The notes under the pieces were generated by a model. That model saw only the letters and a list, made by a program, of their open reading frames with translations, ran no database searches and was not told where the DNA came from. The position numbers were made by a program, and so were the translations under genes. From Acanthochlamys bracteata (Eukaryota; Streptophyta; Magnoliopsida; Pandanales; Velloziaceae), in the NCBI GenBank assembly GCA_019914995.1, contig CM034127.1, forward strand, positions 10,788,001-10,852,000: 64,000 bases of DNA, in the 5' to 3' direction. Within the stretch, counting starts at the first letter, position 1. Every line of letters starts with the position of its first letter. Shown in pieces: positions 49,101 through 61,014 of the stretch.

Positions 49101-51997
49101 TTCTAAGATTTTGTCCTCAAAGAGATGGTACTCAAACCCACATAAAAAGGATTAGCACAAAGCAAATAAAGATGTATCACAGAACCTGGCAGAAAAAAAA
49201 GATGTATCATATTACTAGCAGCAAAATATTTAGATACATGGGCATTACAGAACTATGAAGGAATGGCTCAAAACTAAGATTAGTTAAACACAATTGACCT
49301 AAGAATCTATAAAATATGGGCCATTCTGGAATCTTATGGCCTTAAACAAGCATCCTCTTGATAATTTTATAACAATCATTCAGAATAACTTGTTACGAAA
49401 AAATGAAAAAAAGAGCATAAAACATAGGGTATGCAAACCAACCTGTTGATTGTTTACGGCATGAAGTGGACGAACGCCTGCATAAAGGGGACTATTATTT
49501 ATAAATAGATAAAATGCATAACTCATTTCATTGGAAAACATATTAGCAAGAAATAGGAAATCAACTATGACCGAGAAATCAACCTATTCTAGGAGTAATG
49601 AAATGGTCAAGAAACCCAATAAGTGACCTATCTGAATACTGCTAGAAGGTAGCTTTATGATAGACAAGGGATTTCTAAAAAGACCGAAGAATATGCAACA
49701 GCTTAATAATCAGAAGCACAAATCCAACTACCTATTTACCTTATTCTTGACAATTTTAAAACTGAACTTTTATGCTTTCTGATACTAGCTTCCAGAAAAG
49801 TGTTTTAGATTTATTCTATCAAATCCAAAAGGAAAAGGGAACTTAAGTGAGGAAGCACGAGTCCAATGCTCCGTGGTAATGCAGAAATGAGTTTGAGCAA
49901 AGCATGCCAGTCATAGCATGCATGAATGCGATGGCAAATGAATTACAATGGTACGCATTTTTGGTTATATGTTTCAATTAAACTTCTACATTAACATGAT
50001 GAAACAAAATGTGAACTGGTCCCAACGTTCTACATCATATGGGCTCTTATCATAGATGCTCCAATACAGTGCAGTGCCAAATATTATAATTTGTGACAGA
50101 CTCAAAAAATCCAGCTCTAAACCAACACTCAAAACCCCACCAAATTGGACGTTCATAAATAATTGTTCAGTATACATCGTTCTAAGCAAGATAAGCCTGT
50201 TAGTCAGCTCATCTTTAGCAGGCATTATCACCTTTTCTTGAAAACCTTAGTAGTCATTAGTAATGGTAATCTATGATCCCTCCTAGACTTCTTGGTGGAT
50301 CTGAAGAGTAATTCTTTTCAATGTAGGACTGGAATAGGGTGATATACATACCCTTAAACATATAGATCCGAAGAGGAGGAAATCTGTTATGAATTCCAAG
50401 AGAGGCAGATCTTCTAATATGAGCTTTATGGAGTTCAGAATAACAAAGACAAGTGAACATGCTTTGTGACAGATCAATCAGAGTCGCTATACCAAATGGA
50501 GACTAAATAAACAAAACAAGGAAGAGCTTCAGCTATGATTTTTAATTCAAATATATTAGGAAAAACATGAAAAACTACAAGAATGGCTCTAAATTTTAAC
50601 TAAAAACAATTAATATTGCAGGCAGAACAAAATGATAAATGTCTATACTTACATTCATCTGCATTGCTGCTAACACTTGTATCGGATGCGGTATTCCCAT
50701 TCTGAACTACATGTGGGATGTTCATGTCACTCAATGGTGCTTGGCTTTCCCATTGCCGTCTGCTTCCATATAGTCTTGGTGTTAAGTCATTAACCTCATA
50801 TACATGATCAAAGTTGTAGTAGGAGTTACTGCCCAGACCAGAATATCCATATTTATATGAGTTGCTATGCACAGTAGACCAGTATGGACTTCCCTGTAAT
50901 AGTTAAGTCAGAGCTACAATAAACAGATTGACACTGATAATATCACACAATATGAAGTCAACTAAATCCAGGAAAGACTCCAAGGAAACAGAGAAATATA
51001 GAATATTAGAATGAATACATATAGTTTCATTATACTAATGCTCAGACCTCCAGCAAGACAAGGAAACAAAGGGAACTTCATTCAAGACAAATGTATTCGA
51101 ACAAACATTGATAGTGAAAAAGTGTTTACTTTTGGTATTATGAATACATTGATACTGCTACAAAATCAGCAGCAGCGTACAAACAAATAAATTCTAGCAC
51201 TTAATATGACATGCTCTAGACAAGATAGCTACCCGAAATAATTTTAGATGGACCATTTATTACATACAAGCATTAGAGGCAGCACTTCTTAATTATTAAA
51301 TAATTTCTAGGCACAAGTAAAAATGAATGCAGTGTTCATAAATTCAAACAAAGACAGATGAACTTATCATATAACCAACAACATTTACGCAAGTAATATT
51401 GTGAGTTCAAAAAGTTCCCTACCCGTGCTATCTAATCTAGACAAATCTTCCTAGAAACTAAGAGATGCTGCAACTTTTTCAGATTTGTCATCAGTCGGAA
51501 ATGCTAAGGCCCCCACCTTTGGGTTTTATAAAGTCCCATATGTTCATGGGTTCAACCTTGCAAAAGTTTGAACTTGTTTGGCTAAAGTTATTTGCACTTC
51601 CCTAGAGTTGAGGAATAACTACTTGGCTAGAATTCAATATCAGCAAGATTATTCCACTTTAGCCAAGACCAGAGTTTGGCTAATACTAAACCAGCAAATA
51701 ATTTCTGAAAACAGCAGCTCTCTTTTTCAGTCACATATAGCGCGACTCCCATTACTCCACCCGTAGACTGAACAGACACAAGCAAGCAAGATTTCAACAG
51801 ATCATAACCTTCCTTTCAGGACAAACTGATTCATATGCAATATTATCATAACCTACCTGCATATGTAAGGCTTCAGCAAAGGCAAAGTCAGTCTGCGCAT
51901 AGGTGAGCCCTTCAAACAGATCCATAAAACTTTCGGTGACAGTATAAGGGAATCCAGTGTTTATGTAATGCACTTCCATCTGCCGACCACCATTCAT
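46108..51997 (-). CDS. BB: RING-H2 E3 ubiquitin ligase BIG BROTHER
   Basis: E3 ligase that limits organ growth; Arabidopsis BB/EOD1 restricts petal and leaf size and activates the DA1 peptidase by ubiquitination. Coding exons: 51997-51857, 50893-50653, 49477-49443, 48407-48363, 47398-47271, 46371-46263, 46161-46108. They total 753 nt, 250 residues, matching Arabidopsis BB (about 248). The N terminus has the conserved HYINTGFPYTVTESFMD. The middle has WQDNIDPDNMSYE, then LGEAVGTQSRGLSQERI and the basic stretch before the RING. The RING-H2 ligands are Cys198, Cys201, Cys216, His218, His221, Cys224, Cys235, Cys238. The last intron (46262-46162) has a GC donor, AAG|GCAAGT, and separates Cys224 from Cys235; a GT donor 6 nt further would break the frame. 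A 5' UTR intron is likely, with acceptor just before 52019; its donor was not placed. A TATA box lies at 53048. Confidence 0.94.
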
Positions 51998-52894
51998 TTT
52001 AAGAATAATATCAGAGGAGCTGCAAAGGGCAACCACAGTCAACAAAAGATTTAACGGAGGAATAAATAGAAATAACAACTAAATAACTGAGCCGGCACTA
52101 AAGTGCCATCCACATGATCAATAATATAACAGCAAACGACCCATAGGTCCAGCAAAAGTATGATATACACCTCACTGGATTGACTACCACAGAGCCCAAG
52201 CAGATCTTAGACACAATCTTGCAACAAATTTTATCCCACAGAATATGGGAACTCTTCTAATAGGCGTTTTAACATTTTAACAACCTAGTTAATTTTGGTT
52301 CCTTTCAACTCCAACAATTCATAAAATACTAACAAATACATGCTAGGCAACAAATTCCTCAAGCTTTACCTCCGGCTTCTCAATTTGTTTTAGTATTCGA
52401 CCAATAGATCAGGATTAACTAATCAGCATTGTACGAGACATTGAAATTCCTTGAACCTCTTGTTGGAAGAAAACTGATTTGCTTGATTTCCACCAACATT
52501 TGAAAAGAATAGTTCAAATACAGACATCCAAGGCAACTAGCAAAATGTTTGAGCAATAAATCCAAAAATCGCCAGGAAAACAAAAACAAACTGGATCTTG
52601 TGTGGTCACTCGCCAAACTGATCATACATTACAAGACCAAAAACAAAACCGATTGAACACATCATCACAAGTTGAAAAAGAGAGGCGGAAAAAAACACTA
52701 TAAAACTCAAAATCGCTCAGAGAAAACGCTCAAGCATTCTCACCAGAATCAAACAACAATCACCAGAACAAGTTTTAGTCAATCGTTTAACTCCTCGACC
52801 AGATCAAACGACCAAAACAAGCAAACAGTTAAACGATTGTGATCGACTTCTCTCTAATTTGAGTTGAAATGTGGTTCTGCAGCAATGGCAGCTC

Positions 52895-52945
52895 CTCTCT
52901 CTCTCTCTCTCTCTCGCTCTCTCTTTCTCTGTTCACTCTCTCTAC
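52895..52945. repeat. CT/GA microsatellite in the BIG BROTHER leader
   Basis: An interrupted CT run on the plus strand (GA on the gene's strand), inside the probable 5' UTR of BIG BROTHER. GA-rich leader tracts are common in plant genes and can bind BPC-type factors, but no function is shown here. Confidence 0.85.
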
Positions 52946-53047
52946 TAGAAGTCTAGAACAGGTAGAGAAAGGGCGAGGGCGAAGAACAAAAACAAAAAAA
53001 ACTAACGAAAGATAAACTGGGAGCGTTCTTCCGACCAGCGTCTCTTG

Positions 53048-53055
53048 CTTTTATA
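53048..53055 (-). promoter_or_regulatory. TATA box of the BIG BROTHER gene
   Basis: TATAAAAG on the minus strand, just upstream of the GA-rich leader. It implies a transcript start near 53020 and a long leader interrupted by an intron before the start codon at 51997. Confidence 0.55.
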
Positions 53056-55585
53056 CTACTTCAGTGTTTTAGCAACTAATAGTCTTCTATAGATTAATAA
53101 TTTACAAAGGAATCCCTTAATATAGTATTTAAGAGAAAACGACCAATGATGAATTTTAAGAAACTAAAGACACATAACTAGGGGTAACAATACATAAATA
53201 CCTGTTAAATGGTTTGCTTTTGCAAATGTTCTTCTGCTTACTGTTAATAATAATAGCCAGAAAGGGAGTTTAGAAGAGGGCCCTTGCGTAGAACGGATCT
53301 CGAGACGATAGAGCACGTCAAGGGGGTAGGCTGATTCTAATGCTGTAGTACGATTACTACAAGCTTTGCTTGTGTAGCCATGATACAGGACGGGAAATCG
53401 ATTCTCTTATTGGGAAACGGGTAACAGAAAGTAAGGCGTGTCAGGGGCTCACAGGCGTTCCTGCAGGCTTTGTCTAAATAAATATCTAGTGCAGTTTAAC
53501 AACTACAACTGCGGTCAGAAATTAAGCGTAACCGGCAAACCATATTACTACACAAATTATCGTTTCTAATTTATTATAGCTATTATACTATTTCAGAAGA
53601 GATCGTCGGGCTACGCTCGGAACATATGATATCTGATCTAATCTCATTAATCTTTAGTCATCACTGTCTGAAGAGGATAGTCCAAGAAAGAGCTTTCATA
53701 ATTTTGGCAAGGGGTAGCATTGGATTCTATTATCTCGCAACAGACACAAGAGAGATTTCGGTTTTCCCAACTCTCTCTGTCGCATTCCCAGAGCGCGTTT
53801 CCCAGCGGCCCGTTTCCTGCGACGGGGATTCAGACATTCTGCTGACGAGCAGGCCAACAACCCCACAACAAATACCAACAGAGAAGATGATGATAATAAC
53901 TTTATCCGCACATCTTATTGTGGTCCGTCTACGTGGTACTCTATTTTGGCATAAGCAAACAAATAGTTATTCAGGAGGGAACGCTTTGTTCTCACGCAAG
54001 CATCGCCGACGAGCATGGGCTGATTTCTGATTAAGGAGACTTTTGGGAAAGCGTATCACATACTTTTTATTTTAAATATATATATAATTTTATGCAATAA
54101 ATATTTTTTTAAAAATTTTTAAAATATAAAAAGTTTACGTATCATAAAAATTATTTGTATTTAAATTTAATTTTTAAAAAATTCTAAAATATGTTTTATT
54201 TTAAAAATTTTTTCTATTATAAGCTCTCTCTTACGCAACTGACTCTTGAAGTAGCTTTTACATATTTTTTCGATACAAGCGCTATTTAAATCAGTTTATC
54301 CAAATGAGGTCCTTCTAATGGATTGTCAAGGGTAGGATCGCATCAAATAAGAATATCAAATTCTTGCCGTAGCAACCCAACCTATCTTTAACCAATAGAA
54401 AATTGGTATCTTTGTTTCACAGAATACCGTCTCACTGTTCGTCATCAAAATTGTCCTACCCCATTTACAATCATAGCACTAATCCTGTGTTATATACATG
54501 TACATCAACATTTTCTAACACAAATTGCGGATCGAATCTGCAAATCCAATAATAAATACAAATTCAATGTACAAATACCAACCCATGCAATTATTATTTG
54601 TATATCGTCTGAAATAAATTTTGGCGTTTTATTTTCTGTTTCATTCAATGTCCCACTTATAGAGTTTTTTATTTGTCCACAAATTACTTTATATTGAATT
54701 ACATGGTTTTACAGATTTCATATGATATCTGATGAGATGCTGAGACTGAGTAAGACATGGTATTACTATCTAGCTTACTTTTATATTTTTTTCATTTTAA
54801 TTTTTAATTTTATATTTTTCATTAATTTTTTATAATATCTAAAAACTTATTCAAAATTTTAAAACTACAAAAACAATTCTATATCATAAATTTTTATATT
54901 ATTAATTATTTTAATCATTTTTTAAATAAAAAATAAAATTTACTTATAGAAAAATAAAATTATATTTTATTTTAAAAATACTCATTTTCAAAATTACTTC
55001 CCAATTTCACAGCTATCTTAAGCCAGATGTAGAGTCATTGTATCATTGCTGAGGTCTATATTATGCAAAATGAAATTACAGGGTGCTATCCTGCCATTTG
55101 TTATAATTGTTATTGACGCACAAAATTTTTAATTATTCTTCTCTATTTCGTCGCTCTCTCATTCATTTGTCTTCTTTTCTAAGGTGATGAGATCCTTCTT
55201 TTGCGCCGGAAAGAAAAAGAAGGGAGAAGGCGTGATAACTGTGGCAGTGAGTAAGGGTCCACATTTCCTTTCGGTTAGCTGTTTTTTTCTTTGGTTGAGC
55301 TGCTGACCAAGTTTTTATTTCTTTGTTGTTCTGGTCACAACGTGATCACTTTATGCCTCTTGATTACTACTTCGCAATGCTGCTGGCGCCGGTGCTGGTG
55401 GATCAGGTTGATCCTCACCTGCTCTGCAGTTTTCAAACTGGAGTCATTCATCAAAATAATATGAACCAAAACAATAGGTGAGTCACCCAAAAAAAAACCA
55501 AAATGAAGCGTGTCCAATAATACCAACTCCATGGTTTGATTCAATAATATTGCTGCTTAACATTGTGTTCATTGAAGCAAATTAA
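53056..55585. other. Intergenic spacer upstream of BIG BROTHER
   Basis: No gene supported. The open frames near 53626-54030 (plus) and 53696-53911 (minus) overlap each other; the minus one starts with GTG and has a stop two codons upstream. From about 54060 to 55000 the sequence is very AT-rich. A 39-codon open frame starts with ATG at 55187 (MRSFFCAGKKKKGEGVITVA) and runs into a GTGAGT; it could be an orphan first exon but nothing downstream confirms it. Confidence 0.45.
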
Positions 55586-55844
55586 GGGGGCGTTTGGGAT
55601 TGCTTATGAAATGGAACTTTTGTGAAATGAAAGATATTTTTGTTCTTTTTAAAAAATGAGCTCTATTTTTTTTACTTCTAAAAAAATAATAAAAATATAC
55701 AATAAAAAGATCTCATTCCGTAGAATTTTTCTACACTTTCTAAATTTTTAAATAAATTTTTTATATATTTATAAAATATATATTGAAAAACGTGAAATAG
55801 AGAATTAAAAAGTTGGATTGGAGGAAAGCAAAGCCAAACACCCC
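55586..55844. mobile_element. Tourist-like MITE with TAA target duplication
   Basis: The left end GGGGGCGTTTGGGATTGCTT and the inverted right end GGGGTGTTTGGCTTTGCTT form imperfect terminal inverted repeats of about 20 bp. The element is 259 bp, AT-rich inside, without coding. TAA flanks both ends (55583-55585 and 55845-55847). The GGG..GTTTGG tip with a 3-bp TAA duplication is the hallmark of PIF/Harbinger-derived Tourist MITEs. Confidence 0.8.
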
Positions 55845-55847
55845 TAA

Positions 55848-57417
55848 CTAGTTCAAGGAATCATAGTGATCATACCATAAAGAAAACTGGCTAGAACATT
55901 CTTATGATGTTTTATGATGGCAAGTTACACCAAACCGTCTTTAAACCTAATGGAACCTACCACACAGGAGGTCAAAAAGTTAAAAAGAACCAAGTATGTC
56001 TAAATAAAGCAGGTAAGGCGTATTTTAGTTTCGCAGAAATGAGTTTAGCAAAAATAAATTTTGTAGAAGTAAAATTTAATAAAAAATAGAGTTCAACAAT
56101 AAAATCAAAATATGTAAATTAAAATTTGAAAGAAAATTTTAATAAAAATAGAGTTTGATATGAAAGTGAAATATAAATTTAAAATAGCAATTAAAATATG
56201 TGAAGTTATCCGAACTTAAAATTTTGAAGAAAGAAATAGAATTTGGTGATACTAAAATATGTCATAAATAGAAATGACAATATATGATCCGATCTAAAAA
56301 TTTAATCCAGAACTGATCTATTTAATTTGAATTAAATGTTAAAAATTTTAACCCGTATAAATATATGAATTGAATTAGGATTGACGAATTTGGTGTAGTT
56401 ATTAAATGGTCAATCCATATCGATTCGAAATTGACCCATTAATCTGAATTGCCATCTTTTAAAAAAATAATTTCTTTTCTTTTTTTTCTTATCATAAAAT
56501 AAAATTTTGATAATAAAAAAAGAATTAATAATAGTAATGTATAAATATTAAATTATATATATTTATAATTAATTATTTTATTTTTATATTTTAGTAATAT
56601 AGTGTAATATAATAATTATCGAAAGCATTACTATTAAGTGTTTCTTTAATGACGAATTTGGATATTGTAAATTCTTTTAAAAAAATTTTGTCAGCTAGTT
56701 ATATTTATCAAGATTTTTATCAAAAGTATTACTATATATTTATAATCATAAAATTTCATTTGTCATCACATAAAAAGTAAAAATAAAAGATTTTTTTGAA
56801 AAATTCTAAAAATCAATGAAGTTACTAAGTAATGCACATTTTGACGGACACTTATTATATATCTTTACCAAAAATATTATGCACATTTATTCTAACTGAT
56901 TTTAGAATTTCACTCAAGTTTAAAAATATATAATTAAAAATTAATTATTAATTATTAAATAAATTGATTTGAATTTAATTTGGTTATTAAATACGATGGA
57001 TTAAAATTAATAATTTTGATCTATATAAATTCATGAATTGAACAAGAATTGAACAAATTTGATTCGATATTAAATTAGATCGATCTAAAACTGATTCACC
57101 AATTCAATTACTACTCATAGTCCTAAGTTCAACTTAAAAGAAGTCCCTAGGATGTCTAGAACCAATGATTTCACTAATAAGCAATAAAGCACAAATAGCA
57201 ATGAAGGAATCGCTTCTTTATTAGACAGATAAAATTAGGTATAAGGTCCCAACAGTATTGAATTGAAGTTAACGTCGCAATGACGACAACTCGAGCATTC
57301 ATACTCAAAAGAATAAAGTTCCGGGAAAAGTCCAAGGGAGACTCAATACCTGAATGGATAAATGGAGCAGAGCACTCGCTTTTCTATATTAGAGACACCA
57401 AATGCGAGGAATTCTCA
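55848..57417. other. AT-rich spacer with repeat copy B
   Basis: Contains the inverted second copy of the dispersed repeat (56264-57120). The flanks are AT-rich and I see no gene. The plus-strand open frame at 57280-57486 overlaps the exon-like segments described for the minus strand and matches no family I know. Confidence 0.45.
56264..57120 (-). mobile_element. Dispersed repeat family, copy B (inverted relative to copy A)
   Basis: The reverse complement follows copy A (36694-37520) phrase by phrase, including the 'ttttggtaaagatat', 'gtcaaaatgtgcatta', 'atagtaatacttttgataaa' and 'aattcgtcattaaa' blocks. The two copies are clearly diverged, so insertion was not recent. No coding is visible. 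Edges are approximate to some tens of bases. Confidence 0.6.
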
Positions 57418-58595
57418 CAAGACAAACAGGTCTGGACAGGAGCAGTTTACGTTCTGGTCCAACCAATGAACCAACCACAAATCTAATCTAAGATGAAATA
57501 ATTTTTTATGGAATATTATCGTTAGCGCCATAACTGTTAATTACAACAAAATTATGTAGGTAGCAACGAATAAGTTGGAACTCAATACCTGAATAACAAA
57601 TGAAAGCGAGCAATGCAATCACAAACTGACGGAGCAGCCCCCCCCTGTAGAATGATTCCTTGTCGAGACCGGAATTGAAACCTGCAGAAATGCGAAGGAA
57701 AAAGCAGAGTTTGGTTGGATATACTGGACCGGTATTATGATGCCATCAGTCCTCCAGCTTGATATGCTTAGCATTATTCAGGGAAGATGATTTCCATCAC
57801 CTTGATTACACTTGTATCACAAAATTAAACTTCGGAGAGAAAAGCTAAATTGCATATTTCATACTCACTACTAAAAATGCCACCTGTTGAAATAAATTTA
57901 GACCAAAGTCCTACTTGATTTAACTAGAGCATGGGAAATTCGACTTGTCCCATCTTGTTGTCAAATTGAATATCCTAGTGTTTCTTTTGTGCCAGCAGCA
58001 CAAGGACTCTCTTTAACTCTTTGCATTCTAATAATTTTGCTCATCCTGAACTTTGAGGAACATAGAGCAGACATACTTGAAGATCAGAAGATGAAGTAAG
58101 TTAGAGGGTAGTGCAGAAACTTTGAGTTGTAAAATATTTACTAAAAGGACAGCCTCAATAATGATGTCATTTGCAACTTCAGGTATTCCTGTTTACAGAA
58201 ATGTTTGTTAGTGGCTTAGTGTTACTGCCAAGAGAATATCTCACAAGGGTAACATCTGCACTCTTCATTTATCTCTATAACTAATATTATAATAATTATG
58301 ATATTCATTACACATTCTTTCTCGAAAATTGAAAAAATAACATTTATTGACCAAAAGTAACCAGTAGTTAAAGCCAGAATCAAATTTGAAATTGGCATCA
58401 GGTATTCACTCACCACCTCTAGCAAAACTTGGTTGATCTCCACGTCTACAGACATGGTAAACACAAAAACACTATTGTGCTTTGTGGGCCTCTCTCCATT
58501 AGGCTGGGCCAGCTTGATTAAGCTGCTACACTTGCATGCCTGCGCTATACAAGTTGCAGAGTCACTGTTCCCGTCCATAGAATTTGCCAATGGAC
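57418..58595 (-). other. Unidentified cluster of exon-like open segments
   Basis: Three minus-strand segments look like exons with splice-like borders. 58595-58414 follows a TTAATAG acceptor, ends before GTGAGT, and reads through MSVDVEINQVLLEV. A segment starting near 58190 after GTAAACAG can read IPEVANDIIIEAVLL. 57681-57589 follows CTGCAG and encodes 30 residues (FNSGLDKESFYRGG, then a hydrophobic LLRQFVIALLAFICYS). A terminal stretch ending near 57418 could follow. I cannot make all junctions agree in phase and recognise no family, so this may be a degraded gene or chance. Confidence 0.25.
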
Positions 58596-59059
58596 CTATT
58601 AACAGAACACAAGGGAACACTCAGAATTGCTTAACTGTAATATATGACACCTTTTAGCATATGCAGTGATCAACCACTTTAGAAATGGAGAGTTCAAGCA
58701 CCTCTTGCAGCTGCAACAAAGTGTCTGATCGACAGGTATGTCGTAATAACACAATGACACATTTAGTTCTGCTGGGAAAAGGAAAATTTCCTATAAGCCA
58801 AAGACAATTTAAATCTGTTAGACGCTGCCCGGACTGCAATGATAAGCTCAAGCATAAATGATAAACTAAAAACGAAGACAGACCTTTTCGACAGTAATGT
58901 TATTCCAGTTTCTCTGGTAGTCCCTGTTACAAAAGCTGTTTGGATTTTAAAAAATTTCTTTTTTAGTTTCAAGTAGCACTTCTTTTCCAGCAATAACAGC
59001 AAGAGGAATTTTCAGTTTTCACAAGAGTATCATCTAGTCCGTTCGGTTAACGAAATTAT

Positions 59060-61014
59060 ACTCTAGTTGTGAATTTTCATGAAGTCTGTTGTCTGCTACT
59101 TGGCCTTGTCAACTGCATTACATGCATAGACTTCTGTGCGTTGTGCATGCATTCATCCCTAACTATGAACTCGTTTACTGCACCATTTATCTCAATCAAA
59201 CTGCAACCTGGAGTTTTCTCTATTCCTACCTTCCTCATCCATGTCTCACCTTACCAGCTTCATCTCTCTTGTCCCTCAGTATACATGTTTGCAAGCAACA
59301 CATATATTCCACTATCATCTGGGTCAAGTTCAAGCAGACTCACTGGCACTGCTGCATGCTCGCGCAATGTAACATGACCATGAATTCTACAAGCAAAAGA
59401 TAAAGCTCCCCAAAGCCCTGAATGAGGTTCCACAGACATTGAGTTTGATCAAGTTATGTGCCTCGAACAAGAGTCCAGCTCTTCCAAAGGATTCACCATG
59501 CAGGAATAGTGCTTGACTTTAGGAGAATGATTACTTACAGAGTTCATTTCAGCAAAAAACCTCTGACTTTTGTCGACCAAGCCAGTATGACAACAGTGAT
59601 TAACCCCAACAAAATTAACTTCATCTGGGGCCAAACCTATTTACACCATCTTCATAAAGTGGTCTATAGCAGCTTCTACATACCCATGGTTAGCCAAACC
59701 ACATATAATTGCAGTCCAGGTTAGTTCAGTTCTCTCATGCAATTCTTGAAATACTTGGACAGATTTCTCAATGTTGCCGCATTTTGCATACGCATCAACA
59801 AGAGCTGGCCCACTGCAACATTTTACTGAAGACTGTGTTTGTCAACGTAATGGTGAAGCCAATCCCATTTCAAGGGCCCCAAGCTGAGAACAAGCAGAGA
59901 GAAGGGTAACCACAGTACTTCATTAGGTTCAACATGAGATGCCAGCATGTCATGGAACAAATGCAGAGCTTCCCTGCATTTCTTAGACAGCATAACTCCT
60001 GCTATCAAGGCATTCCATGGGGAAAAACATCTTTTCAGGTATCTCATCAATCCTTTGAGCATCAACCAACAACCCGAACTTAGCATTACCAACCACCATT
60101 GTGGTCCATGAAATTGTTGTCGTCTTTGGCATGGTATTGAACAACACTCTAGCAGGTTCCAAATCCCCACATGTTACATTCATATCCATGAGTGCATCAG
60201 TCAAAGGAACTGTTCTAAAATGTTTTCTTCCAAGAAACTGTGAATTTTTCTTCCAAGTTCCAGATACTTCAACTGGAAACTACACCAATTAGGTGACGTG
60301 ATCAGGACTTGGTCCTCCCATCTGCATCTTCCGGAACAACTGCAATGCAATATCTGGGTTACCCTCTGTGCGTGCCCACTTATCATTGTATTCTAAGAAA
60401 CCAAGTCTCTCACGAACTTACATCAAGCACCTTTCTTGCTTCCTCCAAACACCTGCAAGCAACAAACATATGCATAGCAGCATTCACTACAAACACATCC
60501 GCATCAAAACCCAGACTCACCACATGCCCATAAACCTCCTTACCGATCCCAGCACCTGAAACCTTCGAGCAAGCCTTGAACAGAAAGGGGAAAGTGTATT
60601 ATCCGGCCTGGCATTGATGCGAACCATTCATTTATTTAACAGTATTGACTCTTTCGTGCTGTGGGTATGAGCGTAGCCCTGGCTAGCTGCATTCCAAGAG
60701 AATCTGTTTGGGTTGGGAGCACTGATCAAAACTGCAGTGCAGTAAGCGAGTTCCTTGGAATTGGAGAATGCGCAGCAAGAGACAAGACAGCCTGCGGCGA
60801 GGGGATCAGTGATGACACCAGAGCGAACCATTTGAGCTTGGATTTGCTCGAGTTGGTGGAGCGTTTGGCATTGATCAATGACAGATGAGTTTTTATGAAT
60901 GGAGAAGGCTGTGAAGAACTTGCAGTGTAGTTTGTGCAAGGAGGAGAGAAGTAGATGCTGTAGACAAACTAGAAAGGCCCTGCTGGGAACGCTTGTAACT
61001 AATAAGCTTGACAA
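59060..61014 (-). pseudogene. E-subclass pentatricopeptide repeat (PPR) protein, pseudogene
   Basis: Intact relatives bind organellar RNA and direct C-to-U editing or processing. Read on the minus strand, family phrases appear in the right order but in different frames. Near 60900: TLHQLEQIQAQMVRSG. Near 60500: FKACSKVSGAGIGKEVYGHV and VFVVNAAMHMF. Near 60150: PARVLFNTMPKTTTISWT. Near 59950: ALHLFHDMLASHVEPNEV. Near 59560: CCHTGLVDKSQRFFAEM. Then the E/E+ region: LELDPDDSGIYVLLANMY (about 59281-59340) and EKTPGCSLIEINGAVNEF (about 59170-59240). Several frameshifts and stops interrupt it, one directly after the E-motif Tyr (YTEGQER then TGA). The first frame has no ATG at its start. The tail after the E+ region shows no DYW domain. 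Confidence 0.87.

Noticed and set aside
53696..53911. Minus-strand frame resembling a secreted peptide with a signal sequence (RIKLLSSSSLLVFVVGLL) and a basic cleavage-like stretch.
   Set aside because: It starts with GTG, has a stop two codons upstream, contains no early ATG and no clear splice acceptor, so a eukaryotic ribosome would have no way to start it.
59083..60559. Several plus-strand frames of 60-100 codons.
   Set aside because: They are antisense to the PPR pseudogene, whose motif order explains the region.
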